From: Notamacropus eugenii
Lineage: Eukaryota > Chordata > Mammalia > Diprotodontia > Macropodidae
NCBI RefSeq assembly: GCF_028372415.1
Contig: NC_092879.1
Span: 94,894,241 to 94,958,240, forward strand
Direction: 5' to 3'
Length of the DNA: 64,000 bases
Shown: positions 47,701 through 60,735 of the stretch, one piece after another
Layout: each line of letters begins with the position of its first letter
Numbering within the stretch: position 1 is the first letter of the stretch
Position numbers and translations under genes: made by a program
The notes under the pieces: model-generated
The model's input: only the letters and a program-made list of their open reading frames with translations
What the model was told of the DNA's origin: nothing
Databases searched by the model: none

Positions 47701-48842
47701 TTGAATGAAAAGGTAAACTGATTTCCTCAGAAAGCAAGTGTGCTCCTTTGAATCAACATGTTCACTCAAGAGTTAGAAGACAAGTTATTAATGATATTCT
47801 CAGATAAACATTTTATTTCATGTGTAAGTTGGTTTTTTAGTTCCTGAGGTCCCCGCCATCTCTAAGAGACTTTGATTCTGTAGCTCCATTGATCTAGTTT
47901 CCTTGAGTTAAATGGGCTTTTAGAAAGTTAGAAAATCATTATCTTCTTTCAACATATGTATTTCAGGTATAAGGTGAGACTGCGGTAAGACCACAGCACA
48001 GTTTTGGTTGTGGGGTTTGGAGGCTCCTACCATAAATATGCTAATATGTGTACACTTGGGGGTTACTTTTGCTTGTAAATGATGGCCACTGATGTCTTTC
48101 ACAACCTCTGCTATCCTGTTGTGACTCACTGAACATGATAGCCTCCAGATCTAAATCAGTCCTTTGAAAATATTGCACCATCTAGTAACCAATATACATG
48201 GAATTGCTGAAGCTAGGAATTGGATGAGTAGGATGGACACCATTCTCAGTAGAACATGGAAGAAATCTTGTGGGGGAAAACTATAGAAGTGACTAATGTT
48301 CATGTAAAGGCTGGATCCTATGTCAAAAGTTTATGCCTTCCCCACATGAAGTTCTATCAATGTTCTTGCCCCTTAAGCAATTTAAGGTAGCATTGAATTC
48401 AAAACATAGGCAATCTCATTGATGCTTTTCTTATTATAACAAAACAAAACATTAAGTCTCCTGGAGTTATGGGAAAACAGAAGTGGCTGCCTCAAGAGGC
48501 CAGTATGTTACCTGAATGGACATGTTCACTCAAGGGCTATAAGACAACATATTATCTATGTTCTTAATGAAAAATTGTATTTCATGTATTGGTTCATCTT
48601 TTTAGCTGCTGAGGTCCCTATTAGCTCTGAGAGACTTTGATTCTGTGACCCTTTGACCAGTGTGCCCCAGAGTTGACTTGGCTCTTAGTGCTCACGTGAT
48701 CTTCAGTCAGGTGTATGATGAAAAGAATTAGACTTGCCTGAGCATCAGTTGTAAGATTTTTCCTTCCTGGTTACTACTATCACATGTAGAGCAAAATGAA
48801 CCTTTGTGTGGGAATTTTGCAAGGGTTAGGTACTTGTTGATG

Positions 48843-48909
48843 TTCGTCTCAGCACTGAGATGCTGTCATTCTGAGTCTATTGAAGATGGCTTCACAGTGC
48901 TGAATAGGC
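48843..48909 (+). ncRNA. Array hairpin with paired substitution (A/B type)
   Basis: CAGCACUG (48850-48857) pairs perfectly with CAGUGCUG (48895-48902). The common form in sister copies is CAGCUCUG/CAGAGCUG, so a U-A pair became A-U on both arms. The inner UGCUGUC-type strand pairs with GAUGGC. About 20 pairs in all. Confidence 0.4.
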
Positions 48910-51900
48910 CATCAGACAATATCAAACATCGGGTGCCAAATAGACTTGGAATTTCTGAAAATTGGAGTCTGTTGAAGGGCAGTAGAATGGATGCATCATT
49001 TAATTTGAATGTGAAAGAGCAATTGTAGGGAATATTAAAAGAGGTAATTATTGTTCCTAAATGGATTAGGTACTAAATAAGAATATTCTACCTTCTCTTG
49101 GGATATTCTGATTTTTCTTGCCCTTTAGAAAATTTAATGGAACAATGGGTATAAAATTGAGAGAAGCTCAATTGTTGTTCTTATGTGGAAAAGCTTTAAA
49201 CGTACAAGAAAAAGTAGATTGGGCTGCCCCAGGAAGCAGGTGTTCTCTCCTACATGGGTATGTTTACTGCAGGACTAAAAGACAACTTACTGGCTATAAC
49301 CATAAGGAAATGTTTTATTTCACATACAGGGTTGCCTTTTCAGCAACCAAGCTCTATACCAGGTCTGAGAGACTTTCATTCTGTGATTGTGAATAAAGGA
49401 TCCCTGAATTTAGTGCAGCTTTAAGAACATATATCATTCTTTTCTTCAGTTGTATGAGGGATCCTGTGAAATTCTGGTGAGTGTGGGATGTGGTCTTGGT
49501 TGTGGATTTTGGTGACTCCTACCATAAGTAGAGCAAGATGAGTGAGTACTCACGGGAGTTATATTTGCACGTTTGACTGCCACCGATATCCCTTCCAGTT
49601 CTGAGATGTCGTAATTCTATGTCCTCTCAGTGTTGAATGGGCCCTTAGCTAATATTCTACCGATATACTTGGTATTATTGCTGAAGCTTGGGATCTGGTA
49701 GGTGAAATCGGATGGTTATCCTTCTCAGGAGAATATAGGTAAACCTTTATGGGTGATATAGAGATGATTGTTGTTTATGTATGGCATAAGGATATATATC
49801 CATTTTTAAAAATATCTGGGATTTGTGCCTTGGGCAGGTTAAAGGAATAAAGCATACAAAATTGAGAGAAGCCCATTTGTGCTTCACATGTTGGAAAAGT
49901 TTAAACCTTACGAAGTTGATGGAAAGTGAAACTAGCTTCCTGTATACAGGTAGGTCTCTGGATGCGTTCACTGAACGTGGACATGCTCACCGAAGGGCTG
50001 CAAGACAATATATTCTTGATTATGTCTTAAAGAAAAGCTGTGTTTTATGTATTGCTTTGTCTTTTTAGCTGTTGAGGTTCCTACAAGCTCAAAGAGGTTT
50101 TGTTCAATGACTCTCTGAACACAGATTCCCCAAGTTGAATGGGTCCTTAGAACGTAAGTCATCTTCCATCAGTTATGTGTGGAAGCAAGTAAGACTGGGG
50201 AAGACATCGGTTGAACTAGTGGTTTTGAGTCCTGGTGGATCCTACCGTAAGTAGAACAAGTTGAATACTTTGGAGGAAGTGATTTTTGCATGTAGGTCAG
50301 TTGAAGTTCTTCCCAGCTCTGAGATACTTCTGTTCTTTGTTTCATTACAGACACCTTCCCAGATCTGACATGGCTTCAAGAAAATGATACACTTACTTTT
50401 AGTAAGTTGAGCTGGAATGGGAAATGCTCAGCGTCAGGTCTCAGTTTATTTGATGTGTCCTTAATAGAAACTGTAGAGATTTTGTGGGACCTATCTTAAG
50501 ATAACTTACTATTTATATGTGGAATGGTCCTTATACTAGACATAATTTCTGACTCTGAAACTATGACTTTGCTTTCCCCTAAGACAATATAAAGTAACAA
50601 TGGATATAAAATTGAGAGAGTTCCTTTTGCATCTGTCATGAAGCAAAGCTTTAAATGTAATGCAGCTGTGGAAAAGTTGAATTGACCATTTCAGGAAGCA
50701 GGAGTTCGCACATTAATGATAATGTTCACTCCAGGTCTACAAGACAACTTATTGGCTATCGAATTCATGAAACATTCTACTTCCTGTATAGGCTTGTCTT
50801 GTTAGCCACTTAGGTCCGGTCCCACCTTGAGTGGTATTGATACTGCAATTCTGAACACTTTCCCAGAGTTGTGAGAGGCCTTAAAACCTGGGAACAAGCA
50901 ACACCTCTAAGATGCTGTTATTCTTTGACATTTTGCAGATGGCCAGCAAAGAATTAATTGGGCCCTCAGAAACTAAGATATGATCTTCCATTTAATAGAC
51001 TTGAAATGACAAAAGCTCAGGAGGTCCATTGGCTCAGCATTCTTTTTAATGAAACTTGGTAAGACGCTGGTGGGACCTATTCTGTAAATAATTATTCTTC
51101 ACATATGTATATATACATATCATTTGTACATTACAGTAGCCCCCCAAACCTTCCAACCCTGAAATTGTATGATTTTTCTTGCCTCTATCATTATAAAGGA
51201 GCAGTGAGTACAAAGCTGAGAACTCAAAAATGTACTTCTCATATGGAAAACCTGTAAACCTCAAGAATCTGTGGAAAAGTTGAATTGGCTGCCTCAGAAG
51301 GAAAGGGTTCTCACCTCAATGGACACATTCACACAAGGGATACCAGAAAATGTATTGGCTCTGGTATTAAGCAAAAGTGGTATTTCATGTATAGTGTCTT
51401 CTTTGTAACATCTTCGTTCCCTTTCAGCAGTCATTGATGGGAACAAAGTGATCTGATCTGCATGAGTTTCGCTTTCGGTTGAGGGACATGGTGGTTTAAG
51501 CAAGATGAATGTTTCCAAGGCAGATACTTTTGCACGTATCAGTGAGGGACCTGATGTTCTTGGAACTTGAAGATGTTATGCTCTGATATATTGCAGCTGA
51601 CCTCCAAGAGCTAAAAGGACCCTGAAGCGTTTTTTACTCTCTGGTAGATAATATTCTTGGAATTATTGAAGCTCATGATCAAGTCAAGGACAGAAAGGTA
51701 GCCATCTTTCTAAACTGAAGATGGGAAAACACTTGTAGAGCATATTAGAGAGGTGATTCCCATTCAAATATGGGTTGGTCCCTATAGCTGAAACTTATAT
51801 CTCATTGTGCTATTCTTTGTTTTTCCTTGCCCCTTTTGCAATTTAAAGGAGCAATGGGTACAAGATTAAGACACTCTTATTCTCTTGGGGAAAACCTCCG

Positions 51901-52149
51901 AACCTCACAGAGCTGCGAAAAAGTAGAAATGGCTGCCTCATGAAGCAAATCTTTGCCTCTAAATGGGCATGTTCACTCAAGGGCTACAAGACAATGTATT
52001 GTTTGTATCTTTAAGTAAAGTTGTATTTCATAGATGTCATAATCTTTTAACAATTCTGAGATGCTTCAGTTCTGTGAGTGTTTGAACAATGTATCCCTGA
52101 CTTGAATTGATCCTTAGTACACCAATTATCTCTTTTTCTTATGTGTATG

Positions 52150-52500
52150 TGACACACTCCATCTTCCAGTTCTGGGCATTTTTACTAGGTTTCCCCATAC
52201 TTGGAATGCTCTCCTTCCTCATCTCTACTTTCTGGCTTCCTTCAAATCCCAAATCAAAACCTACCTTCTATAGGTAGCCTTTCCTGATTCCCCTTAATTC
52301 TAGCGTGTTCCTTCTTTCCAATTTGTTCTGAATATATTTTGTTTGTACTTAATTGTTTGCATTTTGTCTCCCCTTATTAGACTGTGAGCTCTTTGAGAGC
52401 CAGAGACTGTCTTTTGTCTTTGTTTACATTTGCAACCATTAGCCCTGTACTTGCCAAATAGTAGCTGCTCAATAAATGTTTACTGACTGACCGACTAACC
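52150..52500 (+). mobile_element. L2 3' end, sense, inserted in the array
   Basis: CCATACTTGGAATGCTCTCC, AGGTAGCCTTTCCTGATTCC, AGACTGTGAGCTCTTTGAG, TAGTAGCTGCTCAATAAATG. Confidence 0.88.
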
Positions 52501-52869
52501 ATAAGTAAAGCAAGCTGAGTTCTTGTTTAGGAGTTAATTTGTTCATTATTGATGGCCCCAAGGTCCCTCCCTGCTCTAAGATACTCTCATGCTATGTTTA
52601 ATTAAACACAGCATCCAAGATCTGAATGGGCACAAGGATAAAATGCCATTGTGCTGGGATCATGTAAGTGGAAACAGGATAGGCATCATCAGTGGAGTCA
52701 TGAGTTCTTATGAGGCATACTATAAAGGTGATTAGTTTTCTCATATGAGTTGGACCTCTTAGCAGAAGGTTGTACATTTTCATCATGAAATTCTCTTTTC
52801 TTTCTCCTTAGACAACTTAAAACAACAATAGGCACAAAAGTGAGAGAATCCCATTCACAGTTCTCTTAT

Positions 52870-53515
52870 GAACAGTCTTTGAATGACAAGAAATTGTGTC
52901 ATGTAGTATGTGCCTGTGAAACCTAGACAGTATGCCAGCACCATGCTAGGAAATTGAATCACTTCCATTTGAATGTTCTTAGGAAGATTCTGAAGATCAC
53001 CTGGCAGGATGAGGTACCAGACACTGAGGTCCTTTCTTGAACTAAACTGCCAAGCATTCAAACTCTACTGCAGAGAGCACAACTCTCTGCTGGCCATGTT
53101 GTTCGAATGCCAAAGCTACACTTGCTTAAAAGACCATTTTAGGGAGAACTAACACAAGAAATGTGCTCACATGGTGGTCAGGAGAAGTGATACAAGGATA
53201 TTCTCAAAATCTCTCTGAAGAACTTTGGAATTGATTGTGTGACATGGGAGAACCTGGCAAAGGACCCAGCATGGCATGGCCATATCCAAAAAAGTATGTA
53301 CTCTATAGGTAAAGCATAATTGAGCTCAAAAAAGCCCAAAATGCTTTAGAGAATCCACCCCAAAAGTTCACATGGACTATCTGTGCCCAATCTGTGGGAG
53401 AGTCTTCTGAGCTCATCTTGTTCTGATCGGCCACAGTTGAACACACTGTAACTTGACTCTAACATAGTGATGTCATCTTTGGTCCTCTTCAAGAAGGAAG
53501 CACAACCAACCCACG
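52870..53515 (+). mobile_element. RTE-like LINE 3' end inserted in the array
   Basis: An insertion interrupting the CR1-tail block. It carries the conserved C-terminus of a non-LTR reverse transcriptase ending in a C2H2 zinc finger (see the pseudogene at 52930-53462) and a short 3' part ending near GTCCTCTTCAAGAAGGAAG. Array sequence resumes near 53515. Confidence 0.7.
52930..53462 (+). pseudogene. Non-LTR reverse transcriptase C-terminus with zinc finger
   Basis: Reading across stops gives NHFHLNVLRKILKITWQDEV, then LLQRAQLSAGHVVRMPKLHL, SLKNFGIDCVTWENLAKDPA and, after a frame change, YLCPICGRVF, one stop, AHLVLIGHS, another stop, TH: a C2H2 finger (C-x2-C ... H-x3-H). Two TGA stops fall where CGA (Arg) is expected, consistent with CpG decay. 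The wording matches the C-terminal domain of RTE-type LINE ORFs found in vertebrates; the exact clade is uncertain. Non-functional. Confidence 0.65.
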
Positions 53516-54274
53516 AACCAGTATCGACTGCTTCAGGAGGCAAGTATCTGATCCTTAAAGGATATGTTTGCACAAGGACTTGAAGACAAGGTATTAGCTG
53601 TTTTCTAAAGAAATGTTGTGTTTTATATATTTGTTCTTCTTAACTGCTGAGGGCCCTACCAGCTTGTAGATGCTTTGATTTTCTGATTCTTTGAATAATG
53701 TGTCCCAGAGTTGAATAGGACCTCAGCATATACATTTTCTTCTTTGGGTATATGTGTGAAAGAGTAAAATGGGTAGGCATTGATCACACTGTTGGATATG
53801 GGCCTTGGGAACTTCTACCACAAATTAAGCAAGATAAGTAATCATGCAGGAGTTACTTTGCATTTGTTCTATGGCCACTGATGTACCTTCCAGATTTGAG
53901 ATGCTAGCATCTTGTGACGCTGAATGGGACCTTAGGCAGTACTCCAGCCTCTGGTAGCCAGTGTATTTGGAGTTGCTGGATCTTAAGTTCATGTCAGTAA
54001 ACATAAGGTAAGCCTTCTCTGGGGAATGTGGGGAGGACTTTTGTGGGGGCATATTATAAGGTCATTATTAGTCATCCATGGGTTGGACCCTATCTCAGAA
54101 GGTTATTCCCAATATTAACTTTCATTTTTTTTTTCTTTCCCCTTAGTCAAATTAAAGGAACAGTGGACACAAAGCTGATAGAATCGAATTCATACTTGGC
54201 TACCTCAAGAAGTAGGTGTTTGTCCCCGAATTGGACATTTACCTGCAGACAAGAAGACAACAGGTTGGCTATGT

Positions 54275-54955
54275 TCTTTTTTTAATATATAATTTACTTA
54301 TTTTTCAGTTTTCAACATTCACTTCCACAAGAATTTAAATTTAAAATTTTCTCCCTATCTCTTCCCACTCCCCACTGCAGGACAGCATGCACCCCATCCA
54401 CCCCTTCCTCTAGTCTGTCCTCCCTTCTATTATCCCCCCTTTTTCCGACCCCCTCCCTCTATTTTTCTGTAGGTCAAAATAGATTTCTATACACCATTAC
54501 CTGTACGTCTTATTTCCCAGTTGCATGCAAAAACAGTTTTTAACATTCATTATTAAAGCTTTGAGTTCCATATTCTCTTCCTCCTTCCCTCCCCACCCAC
54601 CCTCTAGTTATGTTGTAAAAGACTAACCATATTTCCCTCTGTCCTATCCTGACCTTCATTTATTCCATCCTCTCCCTTGACCTGTCCTCCCACAATAGTG
54701 TTTGCCTCTGATGATCCCTTTCCACAATTTGCTGTCCCTTCTGTTATCTTCCCTCTCGTACCCCCTTCCCCCTTGCCTTCCCGTAGGATAAAATACATTT
54801 CCATATCCAATGGAATGTGTGTTATTCCCTCCTTAAGCCAAATCATAGGAGAGTAAGGCTCCTTATTTCCTTTCATCTCCCCCCTCTTCCCTTCCATTGT
54901 GAAAACTCTTTCTTGCCTCTTTTACCTGAGATGATTTGCTACATTCTCCAACTCT
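54275..54955 (-). mobile_element. HAL1-like 3' end, antisense, inserted in the array
   Basis: It starts TTTTTTTAATATATAATTTA and follows the antisense copy at 12939-13761 block by block (TTCAACATTCACTTCCAC, CTTTGAGTTCCATATTC, ACTAACCATATTTCCCTC, TTTCTTGCCTCTTTTACC). The flanks GGCTATGTTCT and GGTTATGTGCCT may be a decayed target-site duplication; in other units the corresponding stretch reads GGCTATGGTCTTAAGG. Confidence 0.85.
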
Positions 54956-57384
54956 TATATGGGTTATGTGCCTAAAAAAAAGTTCCATTTCATGTATTGT
55001 TTCTTTTCTTTGCTGCAGTCCCTACCAGCTATCATATGGTTGGATTCTTTGACTCTTCAGAAGCAATAATCCATGTCATCTTCCATCAGGTGTATGAGAG
55101 AACAAGTGCTGAAATGGGCTTGGGTTGCCTTTTTATTTCTTAGGTATGTCGGTTCATACCATAAGTCGAGCAAGATGAGTACTTCTGAGGCAAATACTTT
55201 TGCATGTATTAGAGGGTAAGTTAGCACCTGTTCTAGCTCTAAGATGTTATTATTTTTTTTACTTTTTTTGCAGACAGCCTTGAAGAGTTGAATGGGCTCT
55301 TAGACAATATCCCACTATTTGGTAGCCAGTGTAATTTTATTACAAACTTCTTCATCAAATCAGTAATTTGGTAGGCATTTGTCTAAGTGGAATGTGGGAG
55401 ACACCTATGGAATGTATTGTAGAAGTTCATATGTGGTTTGAACCTGGTAGTACAAGGGGATAATTCCCATTTTGAAATTATATCCCTCTTCTTGTCCCCT
55501 AAGCAGTTTAAAGGGGTAACATATACAAAATGGAGAGAATTTCCTTCACCTTTGTCTTATGAACAACATTTGCATCTCATGTAGCTGTGAAAAAGTACAG
55601 TTGATTGCCTCAGAAAGCAGATATTTACTTTTTCTAAATGGACATGTTCACTCAAGGTCTTCAAGAAAATGTACTGCCTCTGTTCCTAAGAAAAGTTGTA
55701 TTTTATGTATTCAGTATTCTTTTTAGCTACCAAATTTCCTTCCAGCTCTGAGATGCTTTGATTGTGTCTCTGTGTACAATGTTTTTCAGAGCTGAATGGG
55801 CCCTTAGCATGCACATCATCATCTTCCATCAATGATTTGTAGGAATGAGAGTGATAATGGCTTGGGAATGGATTACACTGCTGATTTGGGGGGGTGGCTC
55901 CTGCCATGGGTAGAACAAGATGAGTACTCATGCAGGAGGTACATTTTCATATATCTGATGGCTAATGATGCCTCTTGGAGCCAAGTTGCTGTCATTCTAC
56001 AATTCATTGATTACATTCTCCCAGAGCTGACTATGTCCTTAGAAAATACTCTACCATCTGTTAAACAATACACTTGGAATGGGGGAAGCTGAGAATTTGT
56101 TCAGGGGCATCCTTCTCAGAGTAATTTGAGAGAAATCTTGTGGGTCATTTTATAGAGGTGATTACTGTCAATAATAGAAGAGTTCAGCATTGTAGCAGAA
56201 TATTGTATATTACCAATGTAAAAGTCTGTACTTTCTCTTGACCCATAGGCAGTTTAAAGGGGGGTCAGATATAGAATTGAGAGAAAGATGGATCTGTGGA
56301 AAAGTAGAATTAACTGCTTCAGGATGCAGGTGTTTGTTCCCAAATAAGCATGTTCCTTCAAAGGCTACAAGATAACATATTGCCTGTGGTCTTAAGGAGA
56401 GTTTATTTCTTGTATTTATTTCTTTATTCTTGTATTTCTTGTATTCTGTAATCATTTTAGACACCAAGATCCCTACCAGCTCAGAGATCCTTTGATTCTG
56501 AAACTCCCTGTACAGTATGTTCAAGAGAATACCCATTATCTTCTTTCCATCAGATTTACAAGGGAACAAGGAAGACTGATAGGCACGGATTGTCTTCTCA
56601 GGCGTGATTGGTTCTACAATAAGTAGAGCACAATAGCTGTATCAGAGGCTCATATTTTTCTATATATTAAAGAGCCAGTTGATGTCCCTCCCAACTCTAA
56701 AATGTCATTATTCTTTGACTCATTTCAGAAGGGCTCTCATTGATGAATAGGCCCTTAGAAAATATTACATCATCTAGTAGCTGTGGAAAAGAAGCTGCCT
56801 TGAGATGAAGATGTTTATCCCTAAAATGATGTATTCACTCAAGAACTACAAGAGAATATATAGTATATTTTCTTAAGGAAAAGTTTTCCATCATGAATTA
56901 GATCATCTCTTTAGCTGCTGAGATCCTGAGCAGCTCTAAGGCGCTCTGGTTTTATAACTGCTTAAACAATGTTGAATGGGTCCTTAGAACATACATAATC
57001 TTCTTCCAGCAGGTATACCTAGAAACAAGGAAGACTGTGGTTGACACCAGCTGATTTTCTTTTACTTTGTCGATTGGTAAGTGCTACCTTAAATAGAAGA
57101 AGATGGTAACTCTTGTGGAATTTTCTGTTTTATGTACTTTACTGTCACTGATTTCCCTCCCAGCTCTGAGTTGTCCTTCTATAACTCACTGATCACAGCC
57201 TTCTAGAGCTAAATAGGTCATTAGAAAATATTCATCTATCTGCCAATGCACTTGTAATTGTTGAAGCTCTGGATAAAGTTTGAAACAATAGCTGGGCATG
57301 CTTTTAAAGTGGAACATAAAAAAAACCCTTTCATTGGGCATGTTATTGAGATGGTTACTGTTCATGTAAGCTTTGAAATATACA

Positions 57385-57704
57385 GTGAGGCAGCTAGGTG
57401 GTGCAGTGGATAGAGAACCAGTGCAGGAGTCAGGAGGACCTGAGTTCAAATCTCACCTTAGACACTTGACACTCGCTAGCTATGTGACCTTGAGCAAGTC
57501 ACTTAACCCCAATGGCCTCATCCTGGGTCATCTCCAGTCATCCTGATGAATATCTGGTCACTGGATTCAGATGGCTCTGGAGAAGAAGTGAGGCTGGTGA
57601 CCTGCACAGCTCTCCCTCAGTCAACACAAAGTCAAATGCAAGTCATGTCATCATTTCTCTGATGGCATGGTCTTCTTCGGCAATGAAGGACGAACACAAC
57701 AACA
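57385..57704 (+). mobile_element. Dimeric marsupial SINE, complete, inserted in the array
   Basis: GAGGCAGCTAGGTGGTGCAG head, CGCTAGCTATGTGACCTTG, second half with CATCTCCAGTCATCCTGATG and CATGGTCTTCTTCGGCAATG. Flanks GAAATATACA (57375) and GAAATATATA (57705) form a 10-bp duplication with one mismatch, and array sequence (TATAGCAGGAGTTTATACAT) resumes directly after it. The insertion therefore post-dates the array. Confidence 0.9.
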
Positions 57705-58998
57705 GAAATATATAGCAGGAGTTTATACATGTCCACTGTGAAATTAAATTTTTTCTTCCTCTTTGGGCAATTTAAAGTAAATCCTATTTATTCTTCTCTC
57801 ATGAAAAACATCCAGGGTCATAGAGCTCTCAAAAACTAGAATTCACTGTTTCCGAAGGTAAGTATTTGTCTTTAAATGGACATGTTCACTCAATACAGCA
57901 TATTGACTGTAGTCTTAAGGAAAAGTTATGTTTCATGTATTCAGTCTTCTCCTCTTCCTCCTCCTCTCCTTCTTCTTCTTCTTTTTTTGCTACTGAGGTC
58001 TTTACCAGCTCTAAGGGGCTATGATTCGATGACTCTCTGATCAACGCGTCCCAGTGTTGACTGAACCCTTAGAATCTGTATCAACTTCTTTTGTCATGTC
58101 TGAGGAAACAAGTCAGACTGTGGTGGACATGAGTTACCTCCATAATGGGAGGACAAGTAGAGCAGGATGAGTACTTATAAAAACCAATATTTTTATGTAT
58201 ATTTGAAGGCTAGCTGATATCCCTTACAGATCTACAGTGCTATTTTCTCACTTTTTGCAGATGGCCTACAAGAGATGAATGGACTCTTAGAAAATATTCA
58301 GCCATCTGGTAGCCAATGTATTTAGAATTTCCGAATCGGGCCAGTAGAAATTTGGCAAGCATCCTTCTAAATGAAACATGGTAGAATATTTGTAGGTCAT
58401 ATTGTAGAGGGGATTATTGTTTTTATATGAGTTGTACCTTGTAGCACAAAGATATACATTCCCTTTTAGAAATTTTATTGTTTTTCTTGGCATTTAGGCA
58501 GTTTAAAGGTGTAATGTGTACAAACTGTGAAAATACCATTTATGCTTCCCATTATGAAAAATAGATGAATCTCACAGAGCTGTGATAAAGCAGTATTGAC
58601 TTTTGCCTAAAGAGACAGATGTTTGGCTGTAAATGGACGTATTCATACAAAATCTCCAAGAGAATATATTGACTATAGTATTTAGAAACTGACTTATTTC
58701 ATGCATTCAGTCATCTCTTTTAGCTGCTGAGGTCCTACCAGCTCTGAAGTGCTTTATTTCTGTGACACTTTGAACATGTGACTCAGATTTGAATGGGCCC
58801 ATAGTACTTCTTCCATCAGTGGTTTGTGGGGATGAGTGAGGGCATGGGAATGGGTTGCATTGCTGGTTTTGAAGGTCAGGAGCTCCTATCATAAGCAGGA
58901 TAAGATTACTTTTACATGGCACTGACAACCAGTAATGAACCTACCAGCTAGCTCCAATATGTTCTCATTCCTTCACTCATTGAATATGGCTGAACGGA

Positions 58999-59013
58999 GG
59001 GGGGGGGGGGGGG
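58999..59013. repeat. 15-G homopolymer
   Basis: Uninterrupted G run inside the array, next to a unit that stops abruptly. Confidence 0.95.
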
Positions 59014-59084
59014 TCTAACTCCATACCAGGGAATCTTTATAACTAACAGATTCCTCAGATGAACTGCATCAAGGATTCTTAACA

Positions 59085-59312
59085 ATTGTTATGTCATGGG
59101 ATATTTTGCCACCCTGGTGGAGCCTATGACCCCCTTCTCAGAATCATGTTTTTAAATGCATAAAATAAAATACAAGTACAAAGAAATATACATATAAAGA
59201 AAAATATACAATAAAGAAATATATACATATAAAGAAAACCAATTCTATTGAAATATGGCTATTAAAATATTAAAAAAAAAAACAAATTTAAGGCACTCCA
59301 GGTTAAGAACCT
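59085..59312. mobile_element. Possible hAT-type non-autonomous element
   Basis: The left AAGGATTCTTAAC and right GTTAAGAACCTC are near reverse complements, about 228 bp apart. The interior (TGGTGGAGCCTATGACCCCC, AATCATGTTTTTAAATGCAT, then an A-rich stretch) resembles a widespread mammalian DNA-transposon-type repeat. Assignment is from memory. Confidence 0.5.
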
Positions 59313-59314
59313 CT

Positions 59315-59730
59315 GATTCCTGGATTCTGGGTTTGAGCCTTGACTCTAGTAATTCTGAGCTGTGAGATTCTAGCAAGTCCCCTCTTTGAACCTAAATTTC
59401 CTCCCTTTAAAATGGGAATGATAAGAATTTTCACAACGGTCTCACAACTGTTTCACAATATTGTGAGTTTCGGATGCAGTAACATATGCAAAATACTTGG
59501 AAATCAAACAATGTGACAGAAGGGATATAGCTTTATGTGTATAAGGGAGGCATCACTTGAATTTTTCAATTGACCGTAGAACTTGTGTCTGCTCACTGCT
59601 GGGAGTATAGTGTAGAGAGGACTCCTCAGAGTCAGGAGGACCCAGGTTAAAGTTTTGCCTCTTGCTTATACTGACTGTGTCACCCTGGGCAAGTAACTTA
59701 ACTTCTTAGTGTCTGGGGCTGCCCTCTTAT
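59315..59730 (+). mobile_element. MIR and SINE remnants, sense
   Basis: MIR-like at 59315-59430 (GATTCTAGCAAGTCCCCTC, CTTTAAAATGGGAATG). SINE-like at 59600-59730 (CAGAGTCAGGAGGACCCAGG, GTGTCACCCTGGGCAAG). Confidence 0.65.
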
Positions 59731-59844
59731 GACTACTGTTACAGGACTAACAGCCATGAGAAGAGAAATGTAAAAGATGTTAACAGAAAGATGTAGGATG
59801 AGTGTATCTCACTCAAAGTGAGAATGTGATAAGACCTTAGTCCG

Positions 59845-60060
59845 AAAGGGCCAGGGTCTCCCATTGCATCGTGGGCCATCTCCAGTCATCCTGATGAATA
59901 TCAAGCCACTGGACCCAGATGACTCAGAAGAAGACAATGAGGTTGGTGACCTTGGTGACCTTGCACAGCCCTCCCTCACTCAATCAAAGCCAACTGCAAG
60001 TCATGTCATCATCTTGATGTCATGGTCCTCTTCGAGAACAAAGGACAAACACACACACAC

Positions 60061-60117
<57 letters not shown>

Positions 60118-60118
60118 G
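59845..60118 (+). mobile_element. SINE 3' half followed by (CA)n
   Basis: CTCCCATTGCATCGTGGGCC, CATCTCCAGTCATCCTGATG, ATGGTCCTCTTCGAGAAC, then a CA repeat at about 60050-60116 that grew from the element's ACACAC tail. Array sequence resumes at 60117. Confidence 0.88.
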
Positions 60119-60657
60119 CTTACTAGAGCTGAATGGTCCCTTAGAAAATGCTCCACCATCTGGTAACACGTAGAACTGGAATCACATCAGAAATAGTGGG
60201 GAATTTCTAAGTGGAACATGAGAGAACTCTTGTGGGTCACACTATAGGGAAGATTACTATTCGTGGAGTTTCACCATATAACAGAAGCTTATACATTCCC
60301 ATTGTGAAATTTTTTGGTTTTTCTTGTCTCTTAAACAATTTAAAGGAGCATCAATTACAAAATTAAGAGAATTCAATTCAGTTTTCTTATGAACTCTCTT
60401 TAAACTCCATGTAGTTCTCAAAAGGGTCCCTAGTAGCTCTGAGACGCTTTAATTCTGTGACTCTGAACAATATGTCCCAGAAGTGAATGGACTCTTGGAA
60501 TAAATATGATCATTCTTCATCACATTTATGAGAGAAGAAATGAGACTTAGGCGGACATGGGACACATTTTTGGGTTGTGGGCTTTGGTAACTGCTTTCAT
60601 AAAGAGAGCAAGATGATCACTCTTTCAGGAGTTACTTTTGTGTGTATTAAATGGCTA

Positions 60658-60735
60658 CTAATGTCCCTCCTAGCTCTGAGATGTTGTCACTCTGTGACTC
60701 ATAAAACTGTTTCCCAGAGCTAAGTGGGCCGTTAG
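60658..60735 (+). ncRNA. Pre-miRNA-like hairpin with paired substitution
   Basis: 78 nt with about 24 pairs. UAGCUCUG (60671-60678) pairs perfectly with CAGAGCUA (60715-60722). Relative to CAGCUCUG/CAGAGCUG the terminal pair has changed from C-G to U-A on both arms. The outer CUAAUG pairs with CGUUAG (one U-G pair), and CCC with GGG. Confidence 0.42.
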
